In this document: in pieces, positions 43,877-52,317 of the stretch | How the letters are laid out: the number at the start of each line of letters is the position of its first letter | How positions within the stretch are numbered: position 1 is the first letter of the stretch | Assembly (NCBI RefSeq): GCF_022348185.1 | Contig: NZ_JAKRFD010000016.1 | Coordinates: 57,219-121,218, forward strand | Origin: Epibacterium sp. Ofav1-8 | GTDB taxonomy: Bacteria > Pseudomonadota > Alphaproteobacteria > Rhodobacterales > Rhodobacteraceae | Direction: 5' to 3' | DNA: 64,000 bases | The notes under the pieces: model-generated | Told to the model about the DNA's origin: nothing | The model's database searches: none | Seen by the model: the letters and a program-made list of their open reading frames with translations, nothing else | Position numbers and translations under genes: made by a program

Positions 43877-45259
43877 TCAGCCCGTGACTTTTTTCAGGTG
43901 GTAGGACTTGGGGCGGGTCAGGTTGTGATAGCCGATCACCGAGAGGCCACCGCCGCGCCCGGTGTTCTTGCAGCCGGTCCAGCACAGCGCGGGGTCGAGG
44001 TAGTCGGCGCGGTTCATGAACACGGTGCCGGTCTCGATCTGGTCACCCACCGCCTGTGCGCGCTCCAGATCCTTGGTCCAGATCGAGGCGGTGAGGCCAA
44101 ATTCGCTGTCGTTCATCAGCTTGATCGCTTCTTCGTCGGAAGAGACCTTCATGATGCCAACGACCGGGCCAAAGCTCTCGTCGCGCATCACCCGCATCTC
44201 ATGGGTGACATTGGTCAGGATCTGCGGTGTCAGATAGGCGCCGCCATCATCGGCCTCCATCGTGGCGATATGGGCCACGGCACCCTGTTCGACCGCCTCG
44301 GCGATCTGGTCGCGCACTTCTTTGGCAAAGCGCACATTGGCCATCGGGCCGATGGTCGTCTCCGCCTCAAGCGGGTTGCCGAGCTTGTAGCCATTGACCA
44401 CCGCCAGCGCCTTTTTAAGGAAGCTGTCGTAGAGGCTTTCATGCACGTAGATGCGTTCGATGCCGCAGCAGCACTGGCCGGAGTTGAACATGGCCCCGTC
44501 GATCAGCGTGTCGACCGCCGCATCCACATCGGCGTCCTCCATGACATAGCCGGGATCCTTGCCGCCCAGTTCGGTGCCGACGCCGGTGAACGTGCCTGCT
44601 GCGGCGCGCTCCATTGCCTGACCGCCGCCGACGGAGCCGGTGAAGTTCACAAAATCAAACGCCTTCTCGGCAATCAGTGCCGAGGTGGTGTCATGATCGA
44701 GGAACACATTCTTGAACACGTCCTCGGGCACGCCTGCCGCGTGGAAGGCTTTTGCCATACGCTCACCCACCAGCAGGGTCTGGGTTGCATGTTTCAGCAC
44801 CACGGTGTTGCCTGCTATCAGCGCCGGAGCAACCGTATTGATCGCCGTCATGTAAGGGTAGTTCCAGGGCGCGACCACAAAAACGACGCCATGGGGAATG
44901 CGCTTGATGTAGCGTTTGAACGTCGCGTCCTCGCCAACCTCGATATCCGCCAGCGATTCAGCCGCGATCTGCGCCATATGCGATGCGCGTTCGTTGAACC
45001 CGCCAAACTCGCCGCCAAAGCGCACCGGGCGGCCCATCATATGGGCAAGCTCGGGCACGATGTCATCGTTCATCTCTCCAATGGCGGCGACACCTGCCAT
45101 CACGAGGTCAATGCGCTCCTGCAGCGGACGCGCCGCCCAGGCCTTCTGTGCTGTCCGCACCGCAGCCACGTCGGCGCGGGCGGCGTCCAGATCCAGCGTC
45201 TCGCGGCTGGCGTAGACCGATCCGTCGATCGGCGAAATACAGTTCAGTGTCTTGCCCAT
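43877..45259 (-). CDS. NAD(P)-dependent aldehyde dehydrogenase
   Basis: This is 460 residues from ATG 45259, preceded by GGAGGAG. The aldehyde dehydrogenase motifs are complete: PWNYPYMTAINTVAPALIAGN (core PWNYP, 131-135), FTGSVGGG (206-213), the general base Glu230 in TELGGKDP and the catalytic Cys264 in NSGQCCCG, with unusual Cys residues on both sides. It resembles succinate-semialdehyde/aminoaldehyde-type enzymes of polyamine and amino-alcohol pathways. It lies between the glutamine-synthetase-like gene and the iron alcohol dehydrogenase, so it probably oxidises the aldehyde made by the latter. Confidence 0.93.
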   Translation of the reverse strand: MGKTLNCISPIDGSVYASRETLDLDAARADVAAVRTAQKAWAARPLQERIDLVMAGVAAIGEMNDDIVPELAHMMGRPVRFGGEFGGFNERASHMAQIAAESLADIEVGEDATFKRYIKRIPHGVVFVVAPWNYPYMTAINTVAPALIAGNTVVLKHATQTLLVGERMAKAFHAAGVPEDVFKNVFLDHDTTSALIAEKAFDFVNFTGSVGGGQAMERAAAGTFTGVGTELGGKDPGYVMEDADVDAAVDTLIDGAMFNSGQCCCGIERIYVHESLYDSFLKKALAVVNGYKLGNPLEAETTIGPMANVRFAKEVRDQIAEAVEQGAVAHIATMEADDGGAYLTPQILTNVTHEMRVMRDESFGPVVGIMKVSSDEEAIKLMNDSEFGLTASIWTKDLERAQAVGDQIETGTVFMNRADYLDPALCWTGCKNTGRGGGLSVIGYHNLTRPKSYHLKKVTG

Positions 45260-45297
45260 TGGCCAACTCCTCCGGAGGCGCAGTCGCGGCCCCGTTA

Positions 45298-45352
45298 CCT
45301 TCATCTTTTCCCAAATATCCCGGGGGTGCGGGGGCTGGCCCCCGCCTGTCCG
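45298..45352 (+). repeat. Intergenic repeat copy C
   Basis: CCTTCATCTTTTC, AAATATCCCGGGGG and a GCGGGGGC-TGGC-CCCCGC hairpin lie in the 100-bp gap between the aldehyde dehydrogenase and glutamine-synthetase-like genes. The first 30 bases are almost identical to copy A (32533-32562). Here it lies inside an operon, so it cannot be a strict terminator. Confidence 0.75.
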
Positions 45353-45359
45353 CGCGATA

Positions 45360-46724
45360 TCAGGCTTTCTCAAACCCGCGTGCGATCTCGTAGTCGGTCA
45401 CCACGCGGTTGAACTCTTCGATCTCCCACTCCGCCGCGCGGGCGTAATGGGTGATCACCTCTTCGCCAAACGCCTCGCGCAGCATCTCGGACGCCAGAAG
45501 CGCCTCGCGCGCCTCGGGCAGGCTGCGCGGGATATGTTGCTGAGCGTCGTCGGCATAGGCGTCGCCGTTGAACGGGTCTTGCAGCTCCAGCTTTTCCTCG
45601 ATCCCCTTGAGCCCGGCCGCCAGCATGGCCGCCTGTGCCAGATAGGGGTTCATGTCGGACCCCGGGACCCGGCATTCAACCCGGACGCCTTTGGTGCCGT
45701 CACCGCACAGGCGGAAGGCTGCGGTGCGGTTGTCCACCGACCAGACCACCTGCGTCGGCGCAAAGGTGCCCTTGGCAAACCGCTTGTAGCTGTTGATGTA
45801 GGGTGCCATGAAATAGGTGTAGTCCGCGGCGTATTTCAACAGCCCCGCCATATAATGATCCATCAGCCTGGATTTGCCCAGCGGTGCGCTCTCGTCAAAA
45901 AACGCATTTGCCCCATCCTTCCACAGCGACTGATGCACATGCGCGGCAGAGCCGACCCGCTCGTGGTGCCATTTGGGCAGGAAGGTCGCGGCAAAGCCCT
46001 GCTGATGCGCGATCTCCTTGATGCCGTGTTTGGCAAGCGTGTGGTGATCCGCAGTGGCCATCGCCGTGTCGTATTTGATGTTGAGCTCTTCCTGGCCGGC
46101 CTCGGCTTCGCCCTTGGAGCCTTCGACCGGGATGCCCATCGCACGCAGGTGGTTGCGGATCGGGCGCATGACCGGCTCTTCCTTCGAGGTTTGGAAGATG
46201 TGGTAGTCCTCATTGTAGTTGGAGATCGGCTGCAGGTCGCGAAACCCCGCTGCCGTGATCTCGTCGGCGGTGCCCTTAAAGAGGAAGAACTCCAGTTCCG
46301 TCGCCATCACCGGCGACAGGCCCAGCTCTGCACAGCGCGCGATCTGCGCCTTCAGCATTTCACGCGGTGCATGGGCAACCGGGGCATGGGTGTGATGGTC
46401 GATCACATCACACAGAACCATGGCGGTCCCCTCAAGCCAGGGCACCCGCCGCAGCGTCGTCAGATCCGGCTTCATGATATAGTCGCCGTAGCCGCGCTCC
46501 CAACTGGTGGAGGCATAGCCGTCGGGGGTTGCCATCGCGAGGTCGGTGGCCAGCAGGTAGTTGCAGCAGTGGGTTTCGCCCTCGGCCATTTCCAGAAAGG
46601 CCTCGGCGTGGAAGCGTTTGCCCATCAGACGGCCCTGCATGTCCACGATGCAGGTCAGAACGGTGTCGATGGCCCCGCGTTTGATGTCATCAGTGAGTGC
46701 TTCCAGAGTGAATTGGCCGGACAT
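45360..46724 (-). CDS. Glutamine synthetase-like gamma-glutamyl-amine ligase
   Basis: This is 454 residues from ATG 46724 (GGGGAA upstream). The catalytic fold is clear: MATELEFFLF (metal Glu), AGQEELNIKYDTAMATADHH (core EELNIKY), GFAATFLPKWHHERVGSAAHVHQS (core TFLPK and HVHQS), RVPGSD and the NPYLAQAAMLAAGL end. Classical glutamine synthetase has GSGMH where this protein has GSAAH, as in the PuuA/GlnA4/IpuC group that joins glutamate to amines. With alcohol and aldehyde dehydrogenases and an amidohydrolase in the same operon, an amine or amino-alcohol substrate is likely. Ammonia as substrate is less likely. Confidence 0.9.
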   Translation of the reverse strand: MSGQFTLEALTDDIKRGAIDTVLTCIVDMQGRLMGKRFHAEAFLEMAEGETHCCNYLLATDLAMATPDGYASTSWERGYGDYIMKPDLTTLRRVPWLEGTAMVLCDVIDHHTHAPVAHAPREMLKAQIARCAELGLSPVMATELEFFLFKGTADEITAAGFRDLQPISNYNEDYHIFQTSKEEPVMRPIRNHLRAMGIPVEGSKGEAEAGQEELNIKYDTAMATADHHTLAKHGIKEIAHQQGFAATFLPKWHHERVGSAAHVHQSLWKDGANAFFDESAPLGKSRLMDHYMAGLLKYAADYTYFMAPYINSYKRFAKGTFAPTQVVWSVDNRTAAFRLCGDGTKGVRVECRVPGSDMNPYLAQAAMLAAGLKGIEEKLELQDPFNGDAYADDAQQHIPRSLPEAREALLASEMLREAFGEEVITHYARAAEWEIEEFNRVVTDYEIARGFEKA

Positions 46725-46825
46725 AGTGCGTTCCCCGTGCGGTTGGTATGCGGTGACCGGCCCCATGCGGGGCCGGTCGCTGGTCAAGACCGTGCAGGGC
46801 CATTGGCCCTGCACGGCCCGCTGGA

Positions 46826-47860
46826 TCACCCGTAGCGATAGGGGCGGCCGGCTTTTGCCATATCGGCGTTGTACTTCTTGAAGATCTCCACGACCTTTGC
46901 CTTGGTCTCGGACTCGGCTGCGATTTCGTCCCAGAACTTCACGGCGGCGTCTTCGACCTGCTGCCATTCGGCATCCGGGATCGAGGTCAGCTTCAGCTTG
47001 TCGCCGTTGACGCGCAGGGAGGCCTCGCCGCCCCAGTACCACCACTGGCGATAGTAGTGCGACTGGTCGGTGCAGACGCGGAACAGCGTTTGCAGATCCT
47101 CGGGCAGCTCGTTCCAGCGGTCCATGTTGGCAAAGAAGCTGCCGGCCCAGGCGCCGGAGATGTTGTTGGTCAGGAAGTAGTTGGTCACATCGGCCCAGCC
47201 CACGGTGTAGTCCTCGGTGATGCCGGACCAGGCGATGCCGTCCAGCTCGCCGGTCTGCACTGCGACCTCGATGTCCTCCCAGGGCAGGGTCACGGGCACC
47301 ACGCCGAACTGGCTGAGGAAGCGGCCCGCGGTGGGGAAGGTGAAGACGCGCTTGCCCTTGAGGTCCGCGAGCGAGTTGATCGGGTCCTTGGTGGCAAAGT
47401 GGCAGGGATCCCAGGACCCGGCGGAGATATGCTTGACGCCGACCTTGGAGTATTCCTCGTCCCAGATCTCGTTCAGGCCGTATTGGTTGAACAGCACCGG
47501 CACGTCCAGCGAGTAGCGCGACGCGAAGGGGAAGTAGCCGCCAAAGACGGTGACTTCGGTCGGCGACGCCATGGAGTCGTCATCGGATTGCACCGCGTCG
47601 ATGGTGCCTTTTTGCAGGGCGCGGAACAATTCACCGGTGGGGACCAGCTGATCGGCGTAGAACAGTTCGATCTGCATGCGGTCGCCTGCGATCTTGTTGA
47701 ACATCTGGATCGCCGGATCGATCACATGGGCGGCCAGCGCGGGACCGGCATAGGTCTGCATGCGCCAGGTGATCTTGCCCTGGGCGAGGGCGGGGGTGGC
47801 CAGCGGCGCGGCGGCGGCGCCGAGGGCGGTGGTCTTCAGGAAATTACGACGGGTTGTCAT
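46826..47860 (-). CDS. TRAP transporter substrate-binding protein (DctP), Tat-exported
   Basis: This is 344 residues from ATG 47860. The N-terminus TTRRNFLKTTALGAAAAPLA is a twin-arginine signal ending at ALA/QG. The DctP/TtuC-like domain follows: FYADQLVPTGELFRALQKG, GSWDPCHFATKDP, LKGKRVFTFPTAGRFL and DGIAWSGITEDYT. It binds the ligand in the periplasm and delivers it to the membrane pair encoded upstream. Tat export implies folding in the cytoplasm before transport. It is separated from the dctQM genes by the DUF4336 gene. Confidence 0.93.
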   Translation of the reverse strand: MTTRRNFLKTTALGAAAAPLATPALAQGKITWRMQTYAGPALAAHVIDPAIQMFNKIAGDRMQIELFYADQLVPTGELFRALQKGTIDAVQSDDDSMASPTEVTVFGGYFPFASRYSLDVPVLFNQYGLNEIWDEEYSKVGVKHISAGSWDPCHFATKDPINSLADLKGKRVFTFPTAGRFLSQFGVVPVTLPWEDIEVAVQTGELDGIAWSGITEDYTVGWADVTNYFLTNNISGAWAGSFFANMDRWNELPEDLQTLFRVCTDQSHYYRQWWYWGGEASLRVNGDKLKLTSIPDAEWQQVEDAAVKFWDEIAAESETKAKVVEIFKKYNADMAKAGRPYRYG

Positions 47861-47889
47861 GTCTTTCAGTCTCCTCTGTCGGACTAAGT

Positions 47890-48627
47890 TCAATGGCTGT
47901 GAGCGCAGGGCCTCAGCCGTCTGAATCCTTCCCGGAGCCGTTGCGGTGCATTCTCGCGAAGGATGTCGCCATGCGCGAGCACGACGATCTTGGGGTGCCA
48001 GTCCAGCATGCGGGTCAGCGCGGCGCGCAGTGTGTCCCGGTTGCCGGAGAAGGACATCCAGATGTCCAGCGGCATTTTTCCGTGGGGCGCGAGAATTCCC
48101 GCAACCCAGGCAAAGGGCCGCACCCACAGGGGCAGATCCTTTGCGTGCATGTTCTCGATCAGGTCGGTGAGCACCAGCGTCTGGCTCTTCTGGTGAAAGA
48201 AGACGACCTCTGTGTGCGCCTTGCTCCCCCGAACGATAAGCTGATCGATCTCACCCGCCCAGTCTGTCGCGGGGGCGTCCTCCAGATCACCATCAAATGT
48301 GATCTCGACCTCGCGGCTTTGGGCCCGCTCCCGCACACCGGGTGACGCCCATGCCAGGGTATCCGCACAATGGCGCTGCCAGTCCGCGATATAGGCGTAG
48401 TGAATCCAATTGGGCGACACGAGGTGACGGATGGTGCCCAGCTTCTCCAGTTCGTCCGCCAATGCCTCTGTGTAGGCGATGGGCGAATGCAGGAAGAGGT
48501 CGCCATTGGCCAGCCGGATGACCGTCATCCGCGTCGGGAAAGGGATCCGGTAGAAGTCGATGGTCGGGCCATCGACGATCCAGATGTCCTCACCCAAAGG
48601 TGTCAGGAGGGGCGCGTCACTTGCCAT
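47890..48627 (-). CDS. DUF4336 protein (metallo-beta-lactamase-like fold)
   Basis: This is a 245-residue protein. DUF4336 signs are GEDIWIVDGPTIDFYRIPFP, TRMTVIRLANGDLFLHSPI, HLVSPNWIHYAYIADW, ASPGVRER and LVLTDLIENMHAKD. The fold is thought to be related to metallo-beta-lactamases, although the classical HxHxDH string is not seen. It overlaps the upstream dctM gene by 11 bp and lies 29 bp before dctP, so it is embedded in the transporter genes. A role in processing the imported compound is possible. Confidence 0.82.
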   Translation of the reverse strand: MASDAPLLTPLGEDIWIVDGPTIDFYRIPFPTRMTVIRLANGDLFLHSPIAYTEALADELEKLGTIRHLVSPNWIHYAYIADWQRHCADTLAWASPGVRERAQSREVEITFDGDLEDAPATDWAGEIDQLIVRGSKAHTEVVFFHQKSQTLVLTDLIENMHAKDLPLWVRPFAWVAGILAPHGKMPLDIWMSFSGNRDTLRAALTRMLDWHPKIVVLAHGDILRENAPQRLREGFRRLRPCAHSH

Positions 48628-49936
48628 ACACGGTCTCCGGCAGCCAGAGCGCGATCTGCGGGAAGGTCATGATGATTGCCAGTGCCACCACCATGATCGC
48701 CACGAAGGGCACGATGGACCGGTAGATGTCGGTGAGCGAGATCTCCGGCGGGGCCATGGCGCGCATCAGGAACAGGTTGTAGCCGAAGGGCGGCGTCATA
48801 TAAGCGATCTGGGTGGTGATCGTATAGAGCACGCCATACCAGACCAGATCAAAGCCAAGTGCCGCAACCAGAGGCACATAAAGCGGGGCGACGATCACCA
48901 GCATCGCGGTGTCATCAAGGAAGGTGCCCATGATGATGAAGCTGAGCTGCATCAGGATCAGGATCATCCAGGGATTGAGGCCGAGCTGCTCGGTGAACAG
49001 GCTGTCGATGGCCTTCACGGCCCCAAGCCCGTCGAACACCGCGCCAAAACCCAGTGCCGCGAGGATGATCCACATGAACATGCAGGAAATCGCCAGCGTG
49101 CTCTTGGTGCAGGATTCAAAGATCTTCCAGGTCATGCGCCGCTTGGCGATCGAGGCCGCCAGCGCGGTCAGCGCACCGATGGCGGAGCTTTCCACCAGCG
49201 AGGTCCAGCCGTTGACGAAGGGCACCATCATGGCGGCAAAGATCAGAAGCGGCAGCGCGCCAGCCCCGAGGAGGCGCAGTTTCTCCGCACGCGGCACCTC
49301 GTGGGCGTCTTCCATCGCGGGGCCGAGCGCCGGGTTCGCCTTGCAGCGCAGCCAGATGTAGACGATGAACAGGCCCGCCATCATCAGCCCAGGCAGCACG
49401 CCCGCAAGCCACAGTTGCCCCACCGGCTGCCGCGCGATCATCGCATAGAGCACCAGAACCACCGAGGGCGGCACCAGAATGCCGAGCGAGGACCCGGCCT
49501 GAATGACGCCGGTCACCATGGTCTTGTCATAGCCGCGCCGCAAAAGCTCGGGCAGTGCGATTGTGGCGCCGATGGCCATGCCCGCGACCGACAGGCCGTT
49601 CATCGCCGAGACCAGAACCATCAGGCCGATGGTGCCGATCGCCAGGCCGCCGTTCACCGGCCCCATCCAGACATGGAACATCTTGTAGAGGTCATCGGCG
49701 AGGCGGCTTTCGCTCAGCACGTAGCCCATGAAGATGAACATCGGCAGCGTCAGCAGCGGATACCATTTCATCAGCTTCATCGCCGCCGAGAACGGGATGT
49801 CATAGCCGCCCACGCCCCAAAGCAGGAGCGCCGCCACGGCCCCAACGGCACCGATCGCACCAAAGACGCGCTGCCCGGTGAAGAGCATCAGCATCATCGA
49901 TGCAAACATGAAGATGGCGATATATTCCTGGCTCAT
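48617..49936 (-). CDS. TRAP transporter large permease (DctM)
   Basis: This is 439 residues from ATG 49936, which overlaps the small-permease stop. About 12 hydrophobic helices are present. Typical DctM segments include LPMFIFMGYVLSESRLADDLYK, GSSLGILVPPSVVLVLYAMI (core), LPGLMMAGLFIVYIWLR and MGTFLDDTAMLVIVAPLYVP (core TFLDDTAM). It carries the sodium-coupled transport channel. Length is standard. It belongs to the operon with dctQ, DUF4336 and dctP. Confidence 0.94.
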   Translation of the reverse strand: MSQEYIAIFMFASMMLMLFTGQRVFGAIGAVGAVAALLLWGVGGYDIPFSAAMKLMKWYPLLTLPMFIFMGYVLSESRLADDLYKMFHVWMGPVNGGLAIGTIGLMVLVSAMNGLSVAGMAIGATIALPELLRRGYDKTMVTGVIQAGSSLGILVPPSVVLVLYAMIARQPVGQLWLAGVLPGLMMAGLFIVYIWLRCKANPALGPAMEDAHEVPRAEKLRLLGAGALPLLIFAAMMVPFVNGWTSLVESSAIGALTALAASIAKRRMTWKIFESCTKSTLAISCMFMWIILAALGFGAVFDGLGAVKAIDSLFTEQLGLNPWMILILMQLSFIIMGTFLDDTAMLVIVAPLYVPLVAALGFDLVWYGVLYTITTQIAYMTPPFGYNLFLMRAMAPPEISLTDIYRSIVPFVAIMVVALAIIMTFPQIALWLPETVYGK

Positions 49937-50520
49937 GAGGGGCGCTCGCTTGGGATGTCGTGGCCCTTGAGGCGGGCAATGTCTTTGAAGAGTTCCGAGA
50001 TGGCCTGCAGCAGCATCAGGAAGAAGCCGAAGACCATGATGGATTTGATCGGCCAGATGAAGGGGCGCCACGCGGTGGAGGCGCGCTCCATATGGCCGAC
50101 CTCCTCGGCGCCGGTGATCAGCCCCCAGAAGAAGGCAAAGGGATTGTCGCCCCAATAGCCCAGGGAATAGGCCGTGGAGCCGAGGCCGCCGTAGAACAGG
50201 ATCGCCAGATAGGTGATCAGCGCCAGCACGGTGAAGGCGTCAAACCAGGCTTTCCGCCGCGTCGACCAGTTGTGGTAGAACAGGTCCATGCGCACGTTCG
50301 ACCCCAGCTGGATCGAATAGGGGCCGCCCAGAATGTAATAGGTGACCATGGCAAACTGGGCCATTTCCAGCGTCCAGAGCGAGGGCAGAAAGAAGGTCTT
50401 GGAGATCGAGGACCACAGGAGGATCCCCATCATCGCAAACAGCCCCCACATCATCAGGCGGCCGATGCGATAGTTCACCGCATCCACCACCCGTACATAT
50501 CCCAGCATGGCTCCGATCAT
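49933..50520 (-). CDS. TRAP transporter small permease (DctQ)
   Basis: This is a 195-residue protein with four hydrophobic helices (~22-40, 55-72, 93-114 and 152-175). MAQFAMVTYYILGGPYSIQLG and NVRMDLFYHNWSTRRKAWFD match the DctQ pattern in which the conserved Asp/Arg follow helix 2. It pairs with the large permease. Its start overlaps the N-formylglutamate amidohydrolase-like stop (50517-50520), and its stop overlaps the DctM start, so expression of all three should be coupled. Confidence 0.92.
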   Translation of the reverse strand: MIGAMLGYVRVVDAVNYRIGRLMMWGLFAMMGILLWSSISKTFFLPSLWTLEMAQFAMVTYYILGGPYSIQLGSNVRMDLFYHNWSTRRKAWFDAFTVLALITYLAILFYGGLGSTAYSLGYWGDNPFAFFWGLITGAEEVGHMERASTAWRPFIWPIKSIMVFGFFLMLLQAISELFKDIARLKGHDIPSERPS

Positions 50521-51290
50521 GCGAACCTCTCCTCCAGGGTGGCGCGAATCCAGGGCGCGAGCGCCGCGGCCCAGGTGTCCTGCTGATCCGCTGTGGCGAT
50601 CAGATCGTTGCGGATCTCCAGCATCACGTTCAGCAATCCGTTGTCGCAGCCGTGCAGATCCAGCGTATGGGCGACGCCGTCGCTGGCGCTGTAGGGTTCA
50701 TTCAGGCGCGTGTTCCACGGCAGGCCCTCGGGGGGATGCGCCAGCATCGCCTGCGCGAAGCGGTCATCGCGCCCGTGCAGCAGCCCCAGTTCCACCGCGC
50801 GGGTTTCGCCCTTGTAGACGGGGGTGAAGCTGTGCACCGTGACCATCAGGCGCAGCGCCGTTTTGCGGGCGGCGATCTCTGCCGCCAAAGCGGCGCGGAA
50901 CGGTTCGTACACCGCTGCGACCCGCTGCGCGCGCGCCGCGTCCGAGAGGTCGCGATTGCCGGGAACGTCGAAAATCTCGGAGGTTGCGGGAATCGCAGTC
51001 GGAGACTCCGGCGGGCGGTTCAGGTCATAGACCAGGCGCGAGATGCGGCCTTCGACCAATGGTGCGCGGAGCAGATGGGCCAGCTTGCGCGCAACGCCAA
51101 GCGCGCCCGGATCCCACGCGATATGGCTGTGCCGGGCGGAGACATCGAGGCCCAGCTCGTGCAGCTCTGGGGGGATCCTGTTGGCCGCGTGTTCGCAGAC
51201 CACGATCACCTCGGCCCCCGCAGCGGCGGGCGTGATGGAGTACGGGGAACCATAGGTCGGAGCGGGAGCATTCGTGTTCATGTGAAGCAT
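50517..51290 (-). CDS. N-formylglutamate amidohydrolase-family protein
   Basis: This is 257 residues from ATG 51290 (ATG 51281 is possible). The family motifs are VIVVCEHAANRIP (metal Glu-His), HIAWDPGALGVARKLA, LVYDLNRPP, MVTVHSFTPVY (metal His) and HTLDLHGCDNGLLNVMLEIRND (core LEIRND). HutG-type members cleave N-formylglutamate; others act on related N- or gamma-acyl glutamate compounds. As first gene of the TRAP/ligase operon it could release glutamate from a gamma-glutamyl product, which is inference. It is divergent from the RpiR regulator. Confidence 0.88.
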   Translation of the reverse strand: MLHMNTNAPAPTYGSPYSITPAAAGAEVIVVCEHAANRIPPELHELGLDVSARHSHIAWDPGALGVARKLAHLLRAPLVEGRISRLVYDLNRPPESPTAIPATSEIFDVPGNRDLSDAARAQRVAAVYEPFRAALAAEIAARKTALRLMVTVHSFTPVYKGETRAVELGLLHGRDDRFAQAMLAHPPEGLPWNTRLNEPYSASDGVAHTLDLHGCDNGLLNVMLEIRNDLIATADQQDTWAAALAPWIRATLEERFA

Positions 51291-51308
51291 GCTCTTCAGC
51301 CGGGTGCC

Positions 51309-51364
51309 TTCTGTCAATATGATTTCTGTAAAAATTCTTTCACGAACACTCATTCTGTAATAAT
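51309..51364. promoter_or_regulatory. Three direct repeats TTCTGTnAnnAT between operon and rpiR
   Basis: TTCTGTCAATAT (51309-51320), TTCTGTAAAAAT (51324-51335) and TTCTGTAATAAT (51353-51364) share TTCTGT and a following A/T pattern. Starts are 15 and 29 bp apart, close to multiples of the same interval. They occupy the AT-rich centre of the 105-bp gap between the divergent operon (start 51290) and the RpiR gene (start 51396), the expected place for RpiR operators and both promoters. Confidence 0.6.
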
Positions 51365-51395
51365 ATGCAAAAAAAGCCGAGCAGGAGGGCCGTGC

Positions 51396-52253
51396 ATGCC
51401 GACGATTGCCGAGAAACTGAAAGCCCGCGAGCCGGACCTGACGCGGGCGGAGCGGCAATTGGCGGCGGCGATCCTCGACAACTACCCGATTCCCGGCCTG
51501 GGCAGCATCACGGAGCTGGCGGAGCTGGCGCAGGTGTCCACCCCGACAGTGGCGCGTATGGTGCAGAAGCTGGGGTTCTCGGGCTACCCGGAGTTTCAGC
51601 ATGCCCTGCGGGCGGAGCTGCAGGAGATCATCTCCAACCCGGTGGAAAAGCGCGCCGAACAGACGCCGGATCTGCCCGAAGCGCATATGCTCAACCGTTA
51701 TGCGGTGGGGGTCTACGACAATATCCGGGCCACGCTGGAAAACGTGAACCTGGAAGAATTCGACACGCTCTGCGCCTTGCTGGCCGACACCAGCCGCCGC
51801 GTGCATATCGCCGGAGGCCGACTGAGCGGTACGCTGGCGCAGACGTTCTATCTGCATTTGCAGATGATCCGAAGAGATGTCTTCATGATCCCGCCGCGGG
51901 CCTCCTGGACCCATTCGGTGCTGGATCTGCTGCCCGGCGACACGCTGATCCTGTTCGACATCCGCCGCTACGAGAATGCGACCCTGTTGTTGGCGGAAAT
52001 GGCCCATGAGCGCGGCGTCGAGGTGGTGCTGTTTACCGATCAGTGGCGCTCTCCGATCCAGAAGGTGGCGACCTATACGTTTGCGGCGCGGATCGCGGTG
52101 CCCTCGGCCTGGGATTCCGGCGTGGCGCTGCTGTTGCTGGTCGAGAGCATGATCGCCAAGATCCAGGAGGATCAGTGGGAAACCGTGAAGGCGCGCACGG
52201 ATGAGCTTGAGGCGGCCTTTGACCGCACGCGCCTGTTTCGCAAGTTCACCTGA
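51396..52253 (+). CDS. RpiR-family transcriptional regulator
   Basis: This is 285 residues from ATG 51396 (AGGAGGG upstream). The N-terminal HTH_6 domain (~5-80) shows LTRAERQLAAAILDNYP, ITELAELAQVSTPTVARMVQKLGFSGYPEFQ in its helix-turn-helix core. The C-terminal SIS domain (~120-260) has RRVHIAGGRLSGTLAQTF, GDTLILFDIRRYE and GVEVVLFTD. RpiR proteins sense phosphosugars or other small ligands through SIS domains. Its divergent position makes it the probable regulator of the TRAP / gamma-glutamyl operon. Confidence 0.93.
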   Translation: MPTIAEKLKAREPDLTRAERQLAAAILDNYPIPGLGSITELAELAQVSTPTVARMVQKLGFSGYPEFQHALRAELQEIISNPVEKRAEQTPDLPEAHMLNRYAVGVYDNIRATLENVNLEEFDTLCALLADTSRRVHIAGGRLSGTLAQTFYLHLQMIRRDVFMIPPRASWTHSVLDLLPGDTLILFDIRRYENATLLLAEMAHERGVEVVLFTDQWRSPIQKVATYTFAARIAVPSAWDSGVALLLLVESMIAKIQEDQWETVKARTDELEAAFDRTRLFRKFT

Positions 52254-52317
52254 GCCCTGTTCGCCGCCGCCCGCGCAGGCTATTGTGCGGGCCGACCCGG
52301 ATATGGCGGACAGGGAT

